64,000 nt of DNA from Nocardia aurantia. GTDB lineage: Bacteria; Actinomycetota; Actinomycetes; Mycobacteriales; Mycobacteriaceae. The stretch is from assembly GCF_009604425.1 (NCBI RefSeq), contig NZ_WEGI01000010.1, positions 186,001 to 250,000 on the forward strand. Reading direction: 5' to 3'. Below are positions 16,784-27,263 of the stretch, piece by piece. The notes below the pieces were generated by a model that was given only the letters and a program-made list of their open reading frames with translations, did not search any database and was not told where the DNA came from. Positions within the stretch are counted from its first letter, which is position 1, and every line of letters starts with the position of its first letter. Position numbers and translations under genes: made by a program.

Positions 16784-17745
16784 GGCATCTGCTGTCGGTG
16801 ACCGACCTCGATCGCGATGCCGCGACCCGGCTGCTCGACGACGCCGAACGGTTCGAGCAGGCGCTGCTCGGCCGCGAGGTGCGCAAGCTGCCCACCCTGC
16901 GCGGCCGCACCGTGATGACGGTCTTCTTCGAGAACTCCACCCGCACCCGGGTCTCGTTCGAGGTCGCGGGCAAATGGATGAGCGCCGACGTGATCAACGT
17001 CAGCGCCTCCAGTTCCTCGGTGTCCAAAGGGGAATCGCTGCGCGACACCGCGCTGACCCTGCACGCCGCCGGCGCCGACGCGCTGGTGGTCCGGCACCCG
17101 GCCTCCGGCGCCGCACACCAGATCGCCCGCTGGTTCGCCGAAATGCCCAGCGGCTCCAGCGGTTTCGCGGGCAACGGCCCGGCGGTGGTGAACGCCGGTG
17201 ACGGCATGCACGAACATCCGACCCAGGCGCTGCTGGACGCGCTGACCCTGCGGCAGCGACTGGGCTCGCTCGAGGGCAAGCGGATCGTCATCGTCGGCGA
17301 CATCCTGCACAGCCGGGTCGCGCGCTCGAATGCGTTCCTGCTGAACATCCTCGGCGCCGAGGTGACCCTGGTCGCACCGCGCACCCTGCTGCCGGTCGGC
17401 GTGGGTCACTGGCCGGTGCGGATCTCGGACTCGCTGGACGCCGAACTGCCCGGCGCGGACGCGGTGATGATGCTGCGCGTGCAGGCCGAGCGGATGAACG
17501 GCGGCTTCTTCCCGTCGGCCCGTGAGTATTCGATCCGCTACGGCCTCAACGAGCGTCGCCTCGCGCTGCTGCCCGAGGAGGCGGTGGTGCTGCACCCCGG
17601 CCCGATGCTGCGCGGCATGGAGATCGCCTCGGCGGTCGCCGACTCACCGAAAGCCGCTGTGCTGCAACAGGTCAACAACGGCGTGCATATGCGCATGGCG
17701 GTGCTGTTCCGCCTGCTCGCCGGTGCCGAGGAGGTCGTCGCATGA
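16780..17745 (+). CDS. pyrB: Aspartate carbamoyltransferase catalytic chain
   Basis: 321 residues. Joins carbamoyl phosphate to aspartate, the committed step of pyrimidine synthesis. The carbamoyl-phosphate site STRTR is near residue 53, EHPTQALLDALTL near 145, and HPGPMLRG closes the aspartate site. The GTG at 16780 overlaps the pyrR stop (GTGA); the long in-frame upstream ORF is a shadow of pyrR. No pyrI regulatory chain gene is present, as expected for this lineage. The stop overlaps an ATG at 17742 (ATGA), which may be the pyrC start. Confidence 0.95.
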   Translation: MRHLLSVTDLDRDAATRLLDDAERFEQALLGREVRKLPTLRGRTVMTVFFENSTRTRVSFEVAGKWMSADVINVSASSSSVSKGESLRDTALTLHAAGADALVVRHPASGAAHQIARWFAEMPSGSSGFAGNGPAVVNAGDGMHEHPTQALLDALTLRQRLGSLEGKRIVIVGDILHSRVARSNAFLLNILGAEVTLVAPRTLLPVGVGHWPVRISDSLDAELPGADAVMMLRVQAERMNGGFFPSAREYSIRYGLNERRLALLPEEAVVLHPGPMLRGMEIASAVADSPKAAVLQQVNNGVHMRMAVLFRLLAGAEEVVA

Positions 17746-17816
17746 GCGGGTCAGGGCCGGAGGCGGCAGCGGAGCGTCACCACGGAGGCCCCTCGATCGT
17801 GCGAGAAAGTCACCGC

Positions 17817-19139
17817 ATGACAACGTTGATCCGGAACGTCCGGCTCTACGGCGAAGGTGAGCCGATCGACGTGCTGCTCGCCGAGGGTGAGATCCGCGCG
17901 CTCGGACCGGATCTCGCGGCCGAGGCCGGCGTGGAGACGATCGACGGCGCCGGGCAGATCCTGCTGCCCGGCTTCGTGGACCTGCACACCCATCTGCGCG
18001 AGCCCGGCCGCGAGGACACCGAGACCATCGAATCCGGTTCCGCCGCAGCGGCTCTCGGCGGTTACACGGCGGTGTTCGCGATGGCCAACACCAGCCCGGT
18101 CGCCGACAACCCGGTGGTCACCGACCATGTGTGGCGCCGCGGCCGCGAGGTCGGCCTCGTCGACGTGCACCCGGTCGGCGCGGTCACCGTGGGGCTGGCC
18201 GGCAAGCAGCTGGCCGAGATGGGCACCATGGCCGCCGGCGAGGCCGGGGTCCGGTTGTTCTCCGACGACGGCCGGTGCGTGCACGACCCGCTGATCATGC
18301 GCCGCGCGCTGGAATACGCGAACTCGCTGGGCGTGCTGATCGCCCAGCACGCCGAGGAGCCCCGGCTGACCGAGGGCGCGGTGGCGCACGAGGGCCCGAA
18401 CGCGTCCCGGCTCGGCCTGGCCGGCTGGCCGCGCGCGGCCGAGGAGTCGATCGTCGCCCGCGACGCACTGCTGGCCCGCGACGCCGGCGCCCGCGTGCAC
18501 ATCTGCCACGCCTCCACCGCCGGTACCGTCGAGATCCTGAAATGGGCGAAGGCACAAGGGATCTCGATCACCGCCGAGGTCACCCCGCATCATCTGCTGC
18601 TGGACGACTCGCGGCTCGAGACCTACGACGCGGTGAACAAGGTGAACCCGCCGCTGCGCGAGGCCGCCGACGTGGCCGCGCTGCGGCAGGCACTGGCCGA
18701 CGGGACCGTCGACTGCGTCGCCACCGATCACGCCCCGCACGCCGAACAGGACAAGTGCTGCGAATTCGCGGCGGCCCGGCCGGGCATGCTCGGCCTGGAG
18801 ACCGCGCTGTCGATCGTGGTGGACACCATGGTCCGCCCCGGCCTGCTGGACTGGCGTGGGGTGGCCCGCGTGATGAGCGAGAATCCGGCCCGCATCGCGG
18901 GTCTGGACGATCAGGGCCGGCCACTCGCCGTGGGTGAGCCGGCCAACCTGGTGCTGGTCGACCCCGAGGCCGAGTGGACGGTGCGGTCCGCCGACCTGGC
19001 CAGCATCTCGAAGAACACGCCGTACGAGGCGATGACCCTGCCGGGGCGGGTGACGGCCACCTTCCTGCGCGGCCGGCTCACCGCCCGGGACGGGTCGGTC
19101 CGCATCGGTACCGGCGCCCGGACGGGAGGACAGTCGTAA
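17817..19139 (+). CDS. pyrC: Dihydroorotase
   Basis: 440 residues from ATG 17817, type I dihydroorotase: the metal-binding DLHTHLREPGRED near residues 55-67, further His residues in CHAS and TPHHLLL, and a DHAPH motif for the catalytic Asp. Cyclises carbamoyl aspartate. An alternative ATG at 17742 overlaps the pyrB stop and would add 25 residues (MSGSGPEAAAERHHGG...), not matching the family N-terminus, which begins MTTLIRNVRLY. Either start keeps the operon coupled. Confidence 0.93.
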   Translation: MTTLIRNVRLYGEGEPIDVLLAEGEIRALGPDLAAEAGVETIDGAGQILLPGFVDLHTHLREPGREDTETIESGSAAAALGGYTAVFAMANTSPVADNPVVTDHVWRRGREVGLVDVHPVGAVTVGLAGKQLAEMGTMAAGEAGVRLFSDDGRCVHDPLIMRRALEYANSLGVLIAQHAEEPRLTEGAVAHEGPNASRLGLAGWPRAAEESIVARDALLARDAGARVHICHASTAGTVEILKWAKAQGISITAEVTPHHLLLDDSRLETYDAVNKVNPPLREAADVAALRQALADGTVDCVATDHAPHAEQDKCCEFAAARPGMLGLETALSIVVDTMVRPGLLDWRGVARVMSENPARIAGLDDQGRPLAVGEPANLVLVDPEAEWTVRSADLASISKNTPYEAMTLPGRVTATFLRGRLTARDGSVRIGTGARTGGQS

Positions 19140-19641
19140 TGGAACGGACCCTGCTGGTTCTCCTGCTGCTCGCGCTGTTCGCGCTGATCCTGTGGGGAAT
19201 GTCCCGCTCGTGGCGCAAGCGCGGCGCACGCCAGGCGGACGCCGTCGGTGAACTGCCGCAGGTGCCCGCCGAACCCGGCGCGCAGGTCCTGGAGCCGACC
19301 ACCGGCCTCTACACCGGCACGACGCTCGCGCCGAGCTGGCAGAACCGAGTTGTGGTGGGAGACCTGGGTTTCCGCGCGACCGCGGAGCTGACCCGGTTCG
19401 AGCGCGGCGTACTGCTGGAGCGCGACGGCGCCTCGCCGATCTGGATTCCGGCGGAAGCCATCACGGCGGTGCGGACCGAGCGCGGCCACGCGGGCAAGGT
19501 CATGACAGAAGATGGTGTGCTGGTCATTCGCTGGAAGCTGCCGACGGGAACCGAGGTGGACACCGGGTTCCGCGGCGACGACAAGGCGGTGTACCCGGCC
19601 TGGACGGGCGCCCACACCGGTACGACGAACGGAGACGACCA

Positions 19642-19645
<4 letters not shown>
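19139..19645 (+). CDS. Single-pass membrane protein of the pyr operon
   Basis: 168 residues: one N-terminal transmembrane helix (LLVLLLLALFALILWGM), a basic stop-transfer segment (RSWRKRGAR), then a roughly 120-residue beta-rich domain with VVVGDLGFRATAELTRFERG, which looks PH-like. It sits between pyrC and carA exactly where M. tuberculosis has Rv1382. Its start overlaps the pyrC stop (TAATG) and its stop overlaps carA (ATGA), so it is a firm operon member. Function unknown; a role in anchoring or sensing is speculation. Confidence 0.85.
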
Positions 19646-20756
<1,111 letters not shown>

Positions 20757-20757
<1 letters not shown>

Positions 20758-23700
20758 TGCCTCGCCGCGAAGACCTCCGCCACATCCTGGTGATCGGCTC
20801 CGGCCCGATCGTCATCGGCCAGGCCTGCGAATTCGACTACTCCGGCACCCAGGCGTGCCGGGTGCTGCGGGCCGAGGGCCTGCGGGTGACGCTGGTCAAC
20901 TCGAATCCGGCCACGATCATGACCGACCCGGAGTTCGCCGACGCCACCTACGTCGAGCCGATCACCGCGGAATACGTCGAGAAGATCATCGACAAGGAGC
21001 GCCCCGACGCGATCCTCGCCACCCTGGGCGGCCAGACCGCGCTGAACACCGCGGTCGCGCTGCACGAGCGCGGCACCCTGGCGAAGTACGGCGTCGAGAT
21101 GATCGGCGCCGACTTCGACGCCATCCAGCGCGGTGAGGACCGGCAGAAGTTCAAGGACATCGTCGCGAAGGTCGGCGGCGAGAGCGCCCGCTCGCGGGTC
21201 TGCCACACCATGGACGAGGTCCGCGAGACGGTCGCCGAACTCGGCTTCCCGGTGGTCGTGCGCCCGTCGTTCACCATGGGCGGACTGGGCTCCGGGATGG
21301 CCTACGACGACGTCGACCTGGATCGCATCGCCGGCGGCGGCCTCGCGGCCTCGCCGACGGCGAACGTGCTCATCGAGGAATCCATCCTGGGCTGGAAGGA
21401 ATTCGAGCTCGAGCTGATGCGCGACCGCCGCGACAACGTGGTGATCGTGTGCTCGATCGAGAACGTCGACCCGATGGGCGTGCACACCGGCGACTCGATG
21501 ACCGTCGCCCCCGCGATGACCCTCACCGATCGCGAGTACCAGAAGATGCGCGATCTCGGCATCGCGATCCTGCGTGAGGTCGGCGTCGACACCGGCGGCT
21601 GCAACATCCAGTTCGCGGTCGATCCGAGCGACGGCCGCCTGATCGTCATCGAGATGAACCCGCGAGTGTCGCGGTCGTCCGCATTGGCTTCCAAGGCAAC
21701 GGGTTTCCCGATCGCGAAGATCGCCGCGAAGCTGGCCATCGGCTACACGCTGGACGAGATCGTCAACGACATCACCAAGGAGACGCCGGCCTGTTTCGAG
21801 CCGACCCTCGACTACGTCGTGGTGAAGGCGCCGCGGTTCGCGTTCGAGAAGTTCCCCGGCGCCGACCCGACGCTGACCACCACGATGAAGTCGGTCGGCG
21901 AGGCGATGAGCCTGGGCCGCAACTTCACCGAGGCGCTCGGCAAGGTGCTGCGCTCGCTGGAGACCAAGGCCGCGGGCTTCTGGACGCAGCCGGACGGCCG
22001 CTGGACCGATGTGCAGGACATCCTCCTCGACCTGACCACCCCCACCGAGGGCCGCATCTACCAGGTGGAACGCGCGCTGCGCCTGGGCGCGACGGTCGAG
22101 CAGGTGGCCGAGGCGTCCGGGATCGACCCGTGGTTCGTCGCCGAGGTCGAGAGCCTGGTGGACCTGCGCCGCGAGGTGCTCGACGCGCCGGTCCTGGACG
22201 AGCCGCTGCTGCGCACCGCGAAGCACCACGGCCTGTCCGATCGCCAGATCGCCGCGCTGCGACCGGAATTGGCGGGTGAGGACGGCGTGCGCGCGCTGCG
22301 GCACCGGCTCGACATCCGCCCGGTGTACAAGACCGTCGACACCTGTGCCGCCGAATTCGAGGCCCGTACCCCGTACCACTACTCGGCGTACGAGCTGGAT
22401 CCGGCCGCGGAATCCGAGGTGGCGCCGCAGCCCGAGCGTGCGAAGGTGATCATCCTCGGCTCCGGCCCGAACCGCATCGGCCAGGGCATCGAATTCGACT
22501 ACTCGTGTGTGCACGCCGCGCAGACGCTGTCGGACGCGGGCTACGAGACGGTGATGGTCAACTGCAACCCGGAGACCGTCTCCACCGACTACGACACCGC
22601 CGACCGCCTCTACTTCGAGCCGCTGACCTTCGAGGACGTGCTCGAGGTGTTCCACGCCGAGCAGGAGTCCGGCACCGTCGAGGGCGTCATCGTGCAACTC
22701 GGCGGCCAGACCCCGCTGGGCCTGGCGCAGCGGCTGACCGACGCCGGTGTGCCGGTGGTCGGCACCTCCGCGGCCGCGATCGACCTGGCCGAGGACCGCG
22801 GCGAATTCGGTCAGGTGCTGACCACGGCCGGCCTCCCCGCGCCGAAGTACGGCACCGCGACCACCTTCGCGCAGGCGAAGAAGATCGCCACCGACATCGG
22901 CTATCCGGTGCTGGTCCGGCCGTCGTACGTGCTCGGCGGCCGCGGTATGGAGATCGTCTACGACGAATCCTCGCTGGAGGGCTACATCTCCCGCGCCACC
23001 GACGTGTCGCCGGAGCATCCGGTGCTGGTCGACCGGTTCCTGGAGGACGCCATCGAGATCGACGTCGACGCGCTGTGTGACGGTGACGAGGTCTACCTCG
23101 CCGGGGTCATGGAACATATCGAGGAGGCCGGTATCCACTCCGGTGACTCCGCGTGCGCGCTGCCACCGATCACGTTGGGGCGCAGCGACATCGAGTCCGT
23201 GCGCCGGTCCACGACCGCCCTCGCCAAGGGCATCGGGGTGCGTGGTCTGCTCAATGTGCAGTACGCGCTGAAGGACGACGTGCTGTACGTGCTGGAGGCC
23301 AATCCGCGCGCCAGCCGCACGGTGCCCTTTGTGTCGAAGGCGACGGCGGTACCGCTGGCGAAGGCCGCGGCCCGGATCATGCTCGGCGCCACCATCGCCG
23401 AACTGCGCAAGGAGGGCATGCTCCCCGCCGAGGGTGACGGCGGCCACGCCCCGCTCGACGCGCCCGTCGCGGTCAAGGAGGCTGTCCTGCCGTTCCATCG
23501 CTTCCGCCGCCCCGACGGCTCCGGCATCGACTCGCTGCTGTCGCCGGAGATGAAGTCCACCGGCGAGGTCATGGGCATCGACGCCGATTTCGGCACCGCC
23601 TTCGCCAAGAGCCAGACAGCGGCCTACGGGTCGCTGCCCACCGAGGGCACGGTGTTCGTGTCGATCGCCAACCGGGACAAGCGCGCGATGGTCTTCCCGG

Positions 23701-24158
23701 TGAAGCGCCTGCACGATCTGGGCTTCCGTATCCTGGCTACCGAGGGCACCGCCGAAATGCTCCGGCGCAACGGTATCCCGTGCCAGACTGTGCGGAAGCA
23801 CTCCGATCCGGAAGCGACGGACGAGCGCGACAACACGGCCTCGGATATTCACCGCGCCGACACGACATCGGACATTCTTGGTCCCTCGATCGTAGATCAG
23901 ATCAAGGATGGTGATATCGACATCGTGTTCAATACCCCCTACGGGAACTCCGGACCTCGGGTCGACGGCTACGAGATCCGGACCGCCGCGGTGGGTGCGA
24001 ACATTCCGTGCATCACCACGGTGCAGGGTGCGGCTGCGGCCGTACAGGGTATCGAGGCCACAATAAACGGCGGTATCGGTGTGCGCTCCCTCCAGGAGTT
24101 GCATGCCGTGCTGCGCGCTGACGTGACCGATGAATCCCGAGGCGCGAGCCCGGCGTAA
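20757..24158 (+). CDS. carB: Carbamoyl-phosphate synthase large chain
   Basis: 1133 residues with the expected internal duplication: two ATP-grasp halves, each beginning with a GSGP(I/N)xIGQ loop (VIGSGPIVIGQACEFDYSGTQA near residue 15, and ILGSGPNRIGQGIEFDYS near 565), joined by an oligomerisation segment, and a C-terminal MGS-like allosteric domain (FRILATEGTAEMLRRNGI). Produces carbamoyl phosphate from ammonia, bicarbonate and two ATP. The very long antisense frame over this gene is a GC-skew shadow. A roughly 35-residue segment rich in Asp/Asn (ERDNTASDIHRAD) in the last domain is slightly unusual. Confidence 0.96.
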
Positions 24159-24238
24159 CCACGCAGGGGCTTCGGACACGTTCGAACGGAAGACCGGCGT
24201 CGCGGACGCCGACAGCAACACGACGGGAGAGAATTACG

Positions 24239-24535
24239 GTGGGAGCCATCGGGTTTGGTGCAGGGGCTCGGCCCGTGGGGGCCGGACGGGTGAAGCCGCG
24301 ACGGCGGGCGATCGACACCGCGGTGGTGCCGATGCCGATCGAGGTGACCCCGCGCGGTGGCGGCGATATCCGCGGTCTGCGGAAGGCCGGCGGGTTCGGC
24401 AGTTACGGCGCCGTCGGCTTCCGGGCCACGCCGCCGATCAGCCGGATCCCCGCGCCCATCGAACCGGAACCCGAGGCAGACACGGAAACCGAGCGCGAAC
24501 TGGCGGTGGCCGGGTCCGCGGCGGATCAGCAGTGA
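24239..24535 (+). CDS. Uncharacterised small protein coupled to pyrF
   Basis: 98 codons starting with GTG, GGGAGA about 9 nt upstream, and a GTGA overlap with pyrF (24532-24535). The protein has a Gly-rich N-terminus, a basic patch (RVKPRRRAID), a central Val/Ile/Pro segment (TAVVPMPIEVTPRGGGD), and an acidic tail (EPEPEADTETEREL). Third-codon GC is high throughout, as for real genes here. No Cys, no membrane segment, no domain recognised. M. tuberculosis has nothing at this position between carB and pyrF as far as I know. The coupling supports a role tied to PyrF expression or the operon. Confidence 0.6.
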   Translation: MGAIGFGAGARPVGAGRVKPRRRAIDTAVVPMPIEVTPRGGGDIRGLRKAGGFGSYGAVGFRATPPISRIPAPIEPEPEADTETERELAVAGSAADQQ

Positions 24536-25356
24536 AGCCGTTCGGTGTCCGGCTGCGCCACGCCATGGCCGAATACGGGCCGTTGTGCGTCGGCATCGAC
24601 CCGCACCCGGCGCTGTTGCGCGCGTGGGGGTTCAGCGCGGATGCCGACGGGTTGAAGCGGTTCGCCGACGTCTGCGTGGCGGCGTTCGGCGGCCAGGTGG
24701 CGTTGGTGAAGCCGCAAGCGGCGTTCTTCGAGACCTACGGGTCCGCCGGGTTCGCGGTCCTGGAGTCCACGATCGCCGCGTTGCGCTCGCTGGACACGCT
24801 GGTGCTCGCCGACGTCAAGCGCGGTGACATCGGTTCCACCATGGCCGCGTACGCCGAGGCTTGGCTCGGCGACGGGCCGCTGGCCGTCGACGCGATCACC
24901 GCGTCGCCGTATCTCGGCTTCGGTTCGCTGGCCCCGGCGCTGGACCTCGCCGAGGCCGATCACCGGGGCGTGTTCGTCCTGGCGGCCACCTCGAATCCGG
25001 AGGCGGCCGCGTTACAGAACACCGTGGCCGCCGACGGCCGCACCCTCGCCCAGACCATGGTCGACGCCGCCGCGGCGCGCAATGCCGGCCCGGAGTTCGG
25101 CTCGGTCGGAGTGGTGGTCGGCGCGACCCTGGCGGTGGCGCCGGACCTGAGCCGGCTCAACGGCCCGATCCTGATGCCGGGCGTCGGTGCCCAGGGCGGG
25201 GGATCGGAGTCGATCCGGTCGCTGGTCCCGCCGGAGGTGCTGCCGGCGGTGCTGCCGAGCGTCTCCCGCGAGGTGCTCGAGGCCGGTCCGGCGGTGAGTG
25301 CCCTGCGGCAGCGGGTGCGTGACCTCGCGGCCGGATTCGCTTTCCCGTACGAGTAG
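24532..25356 (+). CDS. pyrF: Orotidine-5'-phosphate decarboxylase
   Basis: 274 residues, the longer type 2 OMP decarboxylase typical of actinobacteria. The catalytic Asp-x-Lys-x-x-Asp is in LADVKRGDIGST near residue 94, the phosphate loop is PGVGAQGG near 220. It performs the last step to UMP. The GTG at 24532 overlaps the stop of the small upstream gene. Upstream in-frame sequence is open to 24130 but is not pyrF-like. It ends the operon. Confidence 0.94.
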   Translation: MKPFGVRLRHAMAEYGPLCVGIDPHPALLRAWGFSADADGLKRFADVCVAAFGGQVALVKPQAAFFETYGSAGFAVLESTIAALRSLDTLVLADVKRGDIGSTMAAYAEAWLGDGPLAVDAITASPYLGFGSLAPALDLAEADHRGVFVLAATSNPEAAALQNTVAADGRTLAQTMVDAAAARNAGPEFGSVGVVVGATLAVAPDLSRLNGPILMPGVGAQGGGSESIRSLVPPEVLPAVLPSVSREVLEAGPAVSALRQRVRDLAAGFAFPYE

Positions 25357-25986
25357 CCCCAGCGGGTACGTCCGATCCGTTCCTTTCGGAGTCGATGTGC
25401 CGGGCCGGACGGTCGGCTGCCGGGTGTGCTCTCGGGCACGTTCGCCATACCTTCGATACATCCCGACTGGTCCGTTTTCAAAATCGGCCCGCTGAGCGGC
25501 ACCGGACGCCTCCCGGCACCACGAACTACACGGATGTGTTTTCAGGCGTCAGTGGGCCTTTCGGTCGCTATTGAGAACCTCTCCGGCGGTCGTGCGGCGC
25601 GGGCTCCGCGAAGCTCCGCGCGGGGGTCCCGGACCGCGACACGCAGAGGCGAAAAAGCGCGACACGCCGAGGAATTCAAGAAAGTTCCAGGTCGCGCGAT
25701 AACAGCTCGATCACGACCGGATCCGGACCGCCGCCGCTCCTGTCATCCGCCCTCTCGCCCAGCGGAAAAGGCCAGGTCACAGGGTCGTGGAGGGTGCGGG
25801 CGAGCGGATCCGCGCGACGATCGCGGACGGGCCCCCACGGCCCTCGCACCGCCTCCTGACACGCCCGGAATCCGTCGCTGACCTGGGGGGTGGGTTCGCA
25901 ATCGGCAAGCGGCGTGGGTACGGTCGCTGAGACCGCCGGGTTACCGGTGGTAGATCATGCAATGAACGATGAGACGGAGGAACCCA
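25357..25986. other. 630-bp intergenic region between pyrF and mihF
   Basis: No convincing gene. Plus-strand frames here (for example 25426-25881) are Arg/Pro/Ser-rich and lack family resemblance. A direct repeat GCTCCGCG-AA-GCTCCGCG occurs within 25600-25630. There is no obvious strong terminator after pyrF. The mihF promoter must lie near the right end; TAGATC at 25951-25956 is a weak -10 candidate. This is the position of the PE/PPE pair in M. tuberculosis, absent here. Confidence 0.5.
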
Positions 25987-26307
25987 GTGGCCCTTCCCCA
26001 GCTGACCGACGAGCAGCGCGCCGCTGCTTTGGAGAAGGCGGCTGCCGCTCGCCGCGCTCGGGCAGAGCTCAAGGAGCGCTTGAAGCGTGGCGGCACCGAC
26101 CTGAAGACGGTCCTGAAGGACGCCGAGACCGATGAGGTTCTCGGGAAGATGAAGGTGTCGGCGCTGTTGGAGGCCCTGCCGAAGGTGGGCAAGGTCAAGG
26201 CGGCGGAGATCATGAGCGAGCTCGAGATCGCGCCGACCCGGCGCCTGCGTGGCCTCGGTGACCGGCAGCGCAAAGCGCTGCTGGCCAAATTCGACTTCAC
26301 GGCCTGA
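25987..26307 (+). CDS. mihF: Integration host factor, actinobacterial type
   Basis: 106 residues, the standard mIHF size. All-helical nucleoid-associated DNA-binding protein: an N-terminal long helix rich in Ala/Arg/Glu (ALEKAAAARRARAELKERL), then a helix-two-turn-helix region KVSALLEALPKVGKVKAAEIM and GLGDRQRKALLAKF. It bends DNA and is essential in mycobacteria. GTG 25987 has GGAGGA 6 nt upstream; an in-frame upstream ATG (25969) would add MRRRNP and displace the ribosome-binding site. It is followed 7 bp later by gmk. Confidence 0.95.
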   Translation: MALPQLTDEQRAAALEKAAAARRARAELKERLKRGGTDLKTVLKDAETDEVLGKMKVSALLEALPKVGKVKAAEIMSELEIAPTRRLRGLGDRQRKALLAKFDFTA

Positions 26308-26314
26308 GCCGAGA

Positions 26315-26908
26315 GTGGTCGGACACACGCAGAAGGGTCGACTGGTGGTACTGGTCGGCCCCTCGGCCGTCGGGAAGTCGACAGTTGTTCGCTGCGTTCG
26401 CGAGCGACTGCCGGAACTGGTGTTCAGTGTGTCGGCCACTACCCGGGCCCCGCGGCCCGGAGAGGTCGACGGCCGCGATTACCGGTTCGTGACCAGGGCC
26501 GAGTTCGACGCCATGATCGAACAGGGGGATCTGCTCGAATGGGCCGACATCCACGGCGGCCTGCAGCGGTCGGGTACCCCGGCCGCCCCGGTCCGGACCG
26601 CGATCGCGGCCGGTAAACCGGTCCTGATCGAGGTGGACCTGGCGGGGGCCCGCTCGATCCGTACCACCATGCCGGAGGCACTGCACGTGTTTCTGGCCCC
26701 GCCCAGCTGGGACGTTCTGGTCGAGCGGCTGACCGGCCGCGGCACCGAATCCCCCGAGGTGATCGAACGCCGGTTGCAGACGGCGAGGACCGAGCTCGCG
26801 GCATGTGACGAGTTCGACATCGTGATCGTGAACAACGACCTGACCAGTGCCTGTGAGCAATTGGTATCGTTGTTCGTTAGCACAAATTCGAGCCACCACC
26901 GGAACTAA
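26315..26908 (+). CDS. gmk: Guanylate kinase
   Basis: 197 residues. P-loop GPSAVGKST at about residues 15-23, the GMP-binding segments SVSATTRAPRPGEVDGRDYRF and EWADIHGG, and the lid LTGRGTESPEVIERRL. Converts GMP to GDP. GTG 26315 was chosen to avoid extending into the mihF coding sequence; it lies 7 bp after the mihF stop, so the two are almost certainly co-transcribed. The GMP-site sequence HGGLQRSGTPAAPV has Gln where homologues often have His or Tyr. Confidence 0.93.
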   Translation: MVGHTQKGRLVVLVGPSAVGKSTVVRCVRERLPELVFSVSATTRAPRPGEVDGRDYRFVTRAEFDAMIEQGDLLEWADIHGGLQRSGTPAAPVRTAIAAGKPVLIEVDLAGARSIRTTMPEALHVFLAPPSWDVLVERLTGRGTESPEVIERRLQTARTELAACDEFDIVIVNNDLTSACEQLVSLFVSTNSSHHRN

Positions 26909-26925
26909 CCCCAGGAGTCTCCCGA

Positions 26926-27201
26926 GTGACCGACACCAAGACCGTGCCCGCGTACGACACCCCGGTCGGCCTGACCAACCCGCCGATCGATGAGCTGCTC
27001 GAGCGCACGTCGTCGAAGTACGCGCTGGTCATCTACGCCGCCAAGCGCGCGCGTCAGATCAACGACTATTACAACCAGCTCGGCGACGGCATCCTCGAGT
27101 ACGTCGGGCCGCTGGTCGAGCCGGGTCTCCAGGAGAAGCCGCTGTCGGTGGCCATGCGTGAGATCCACGCCGACCTGCTCGAGCACTCCGAAGGCGAGTG
27201 A
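26926..27201 (+). CDS. rpoZ: RNA polymerase omega subunit
   Basis: 91 residues. The omega signature is seen in NPPIDELLERTSSKYALVIYAAKRARQIN followed by a Tyr-rich stretch (DYYNQLGDGILEYVGPLV). Omega chaperones beta-prime assembly. The usual ppGpp-binding MAR motif N-terminus is not conserved, as in other actinobacteria. GTG start 17 bp after gmk; the fixed order gmk-rpoZ-coaBC supports the call. Confidence 0.95.
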   Translation: MTDTKTVPAYDTPVGLTNPPIDELLERTSSKYALVIYAAKRARQINDYYNQLGDGILEYVGPLVEPGLQEKPLSVAMREIHADLLEHSEGE

Positions 27202-27263
27202 CTCCGCGCGCGGCGGCGCCCAGGTGACGCCGCCGCCACCTGCGATCGAAAAGGCTTGATCAG

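Noticed and set aside
25426..25881. 151-codon plus-strand ORF between pyrF and mihF
   Set aside because: Ser/Arg/Pro-rich product with no ribosome-binding site or family resemblance, and internal GC pattern unlike neighbouring genes.
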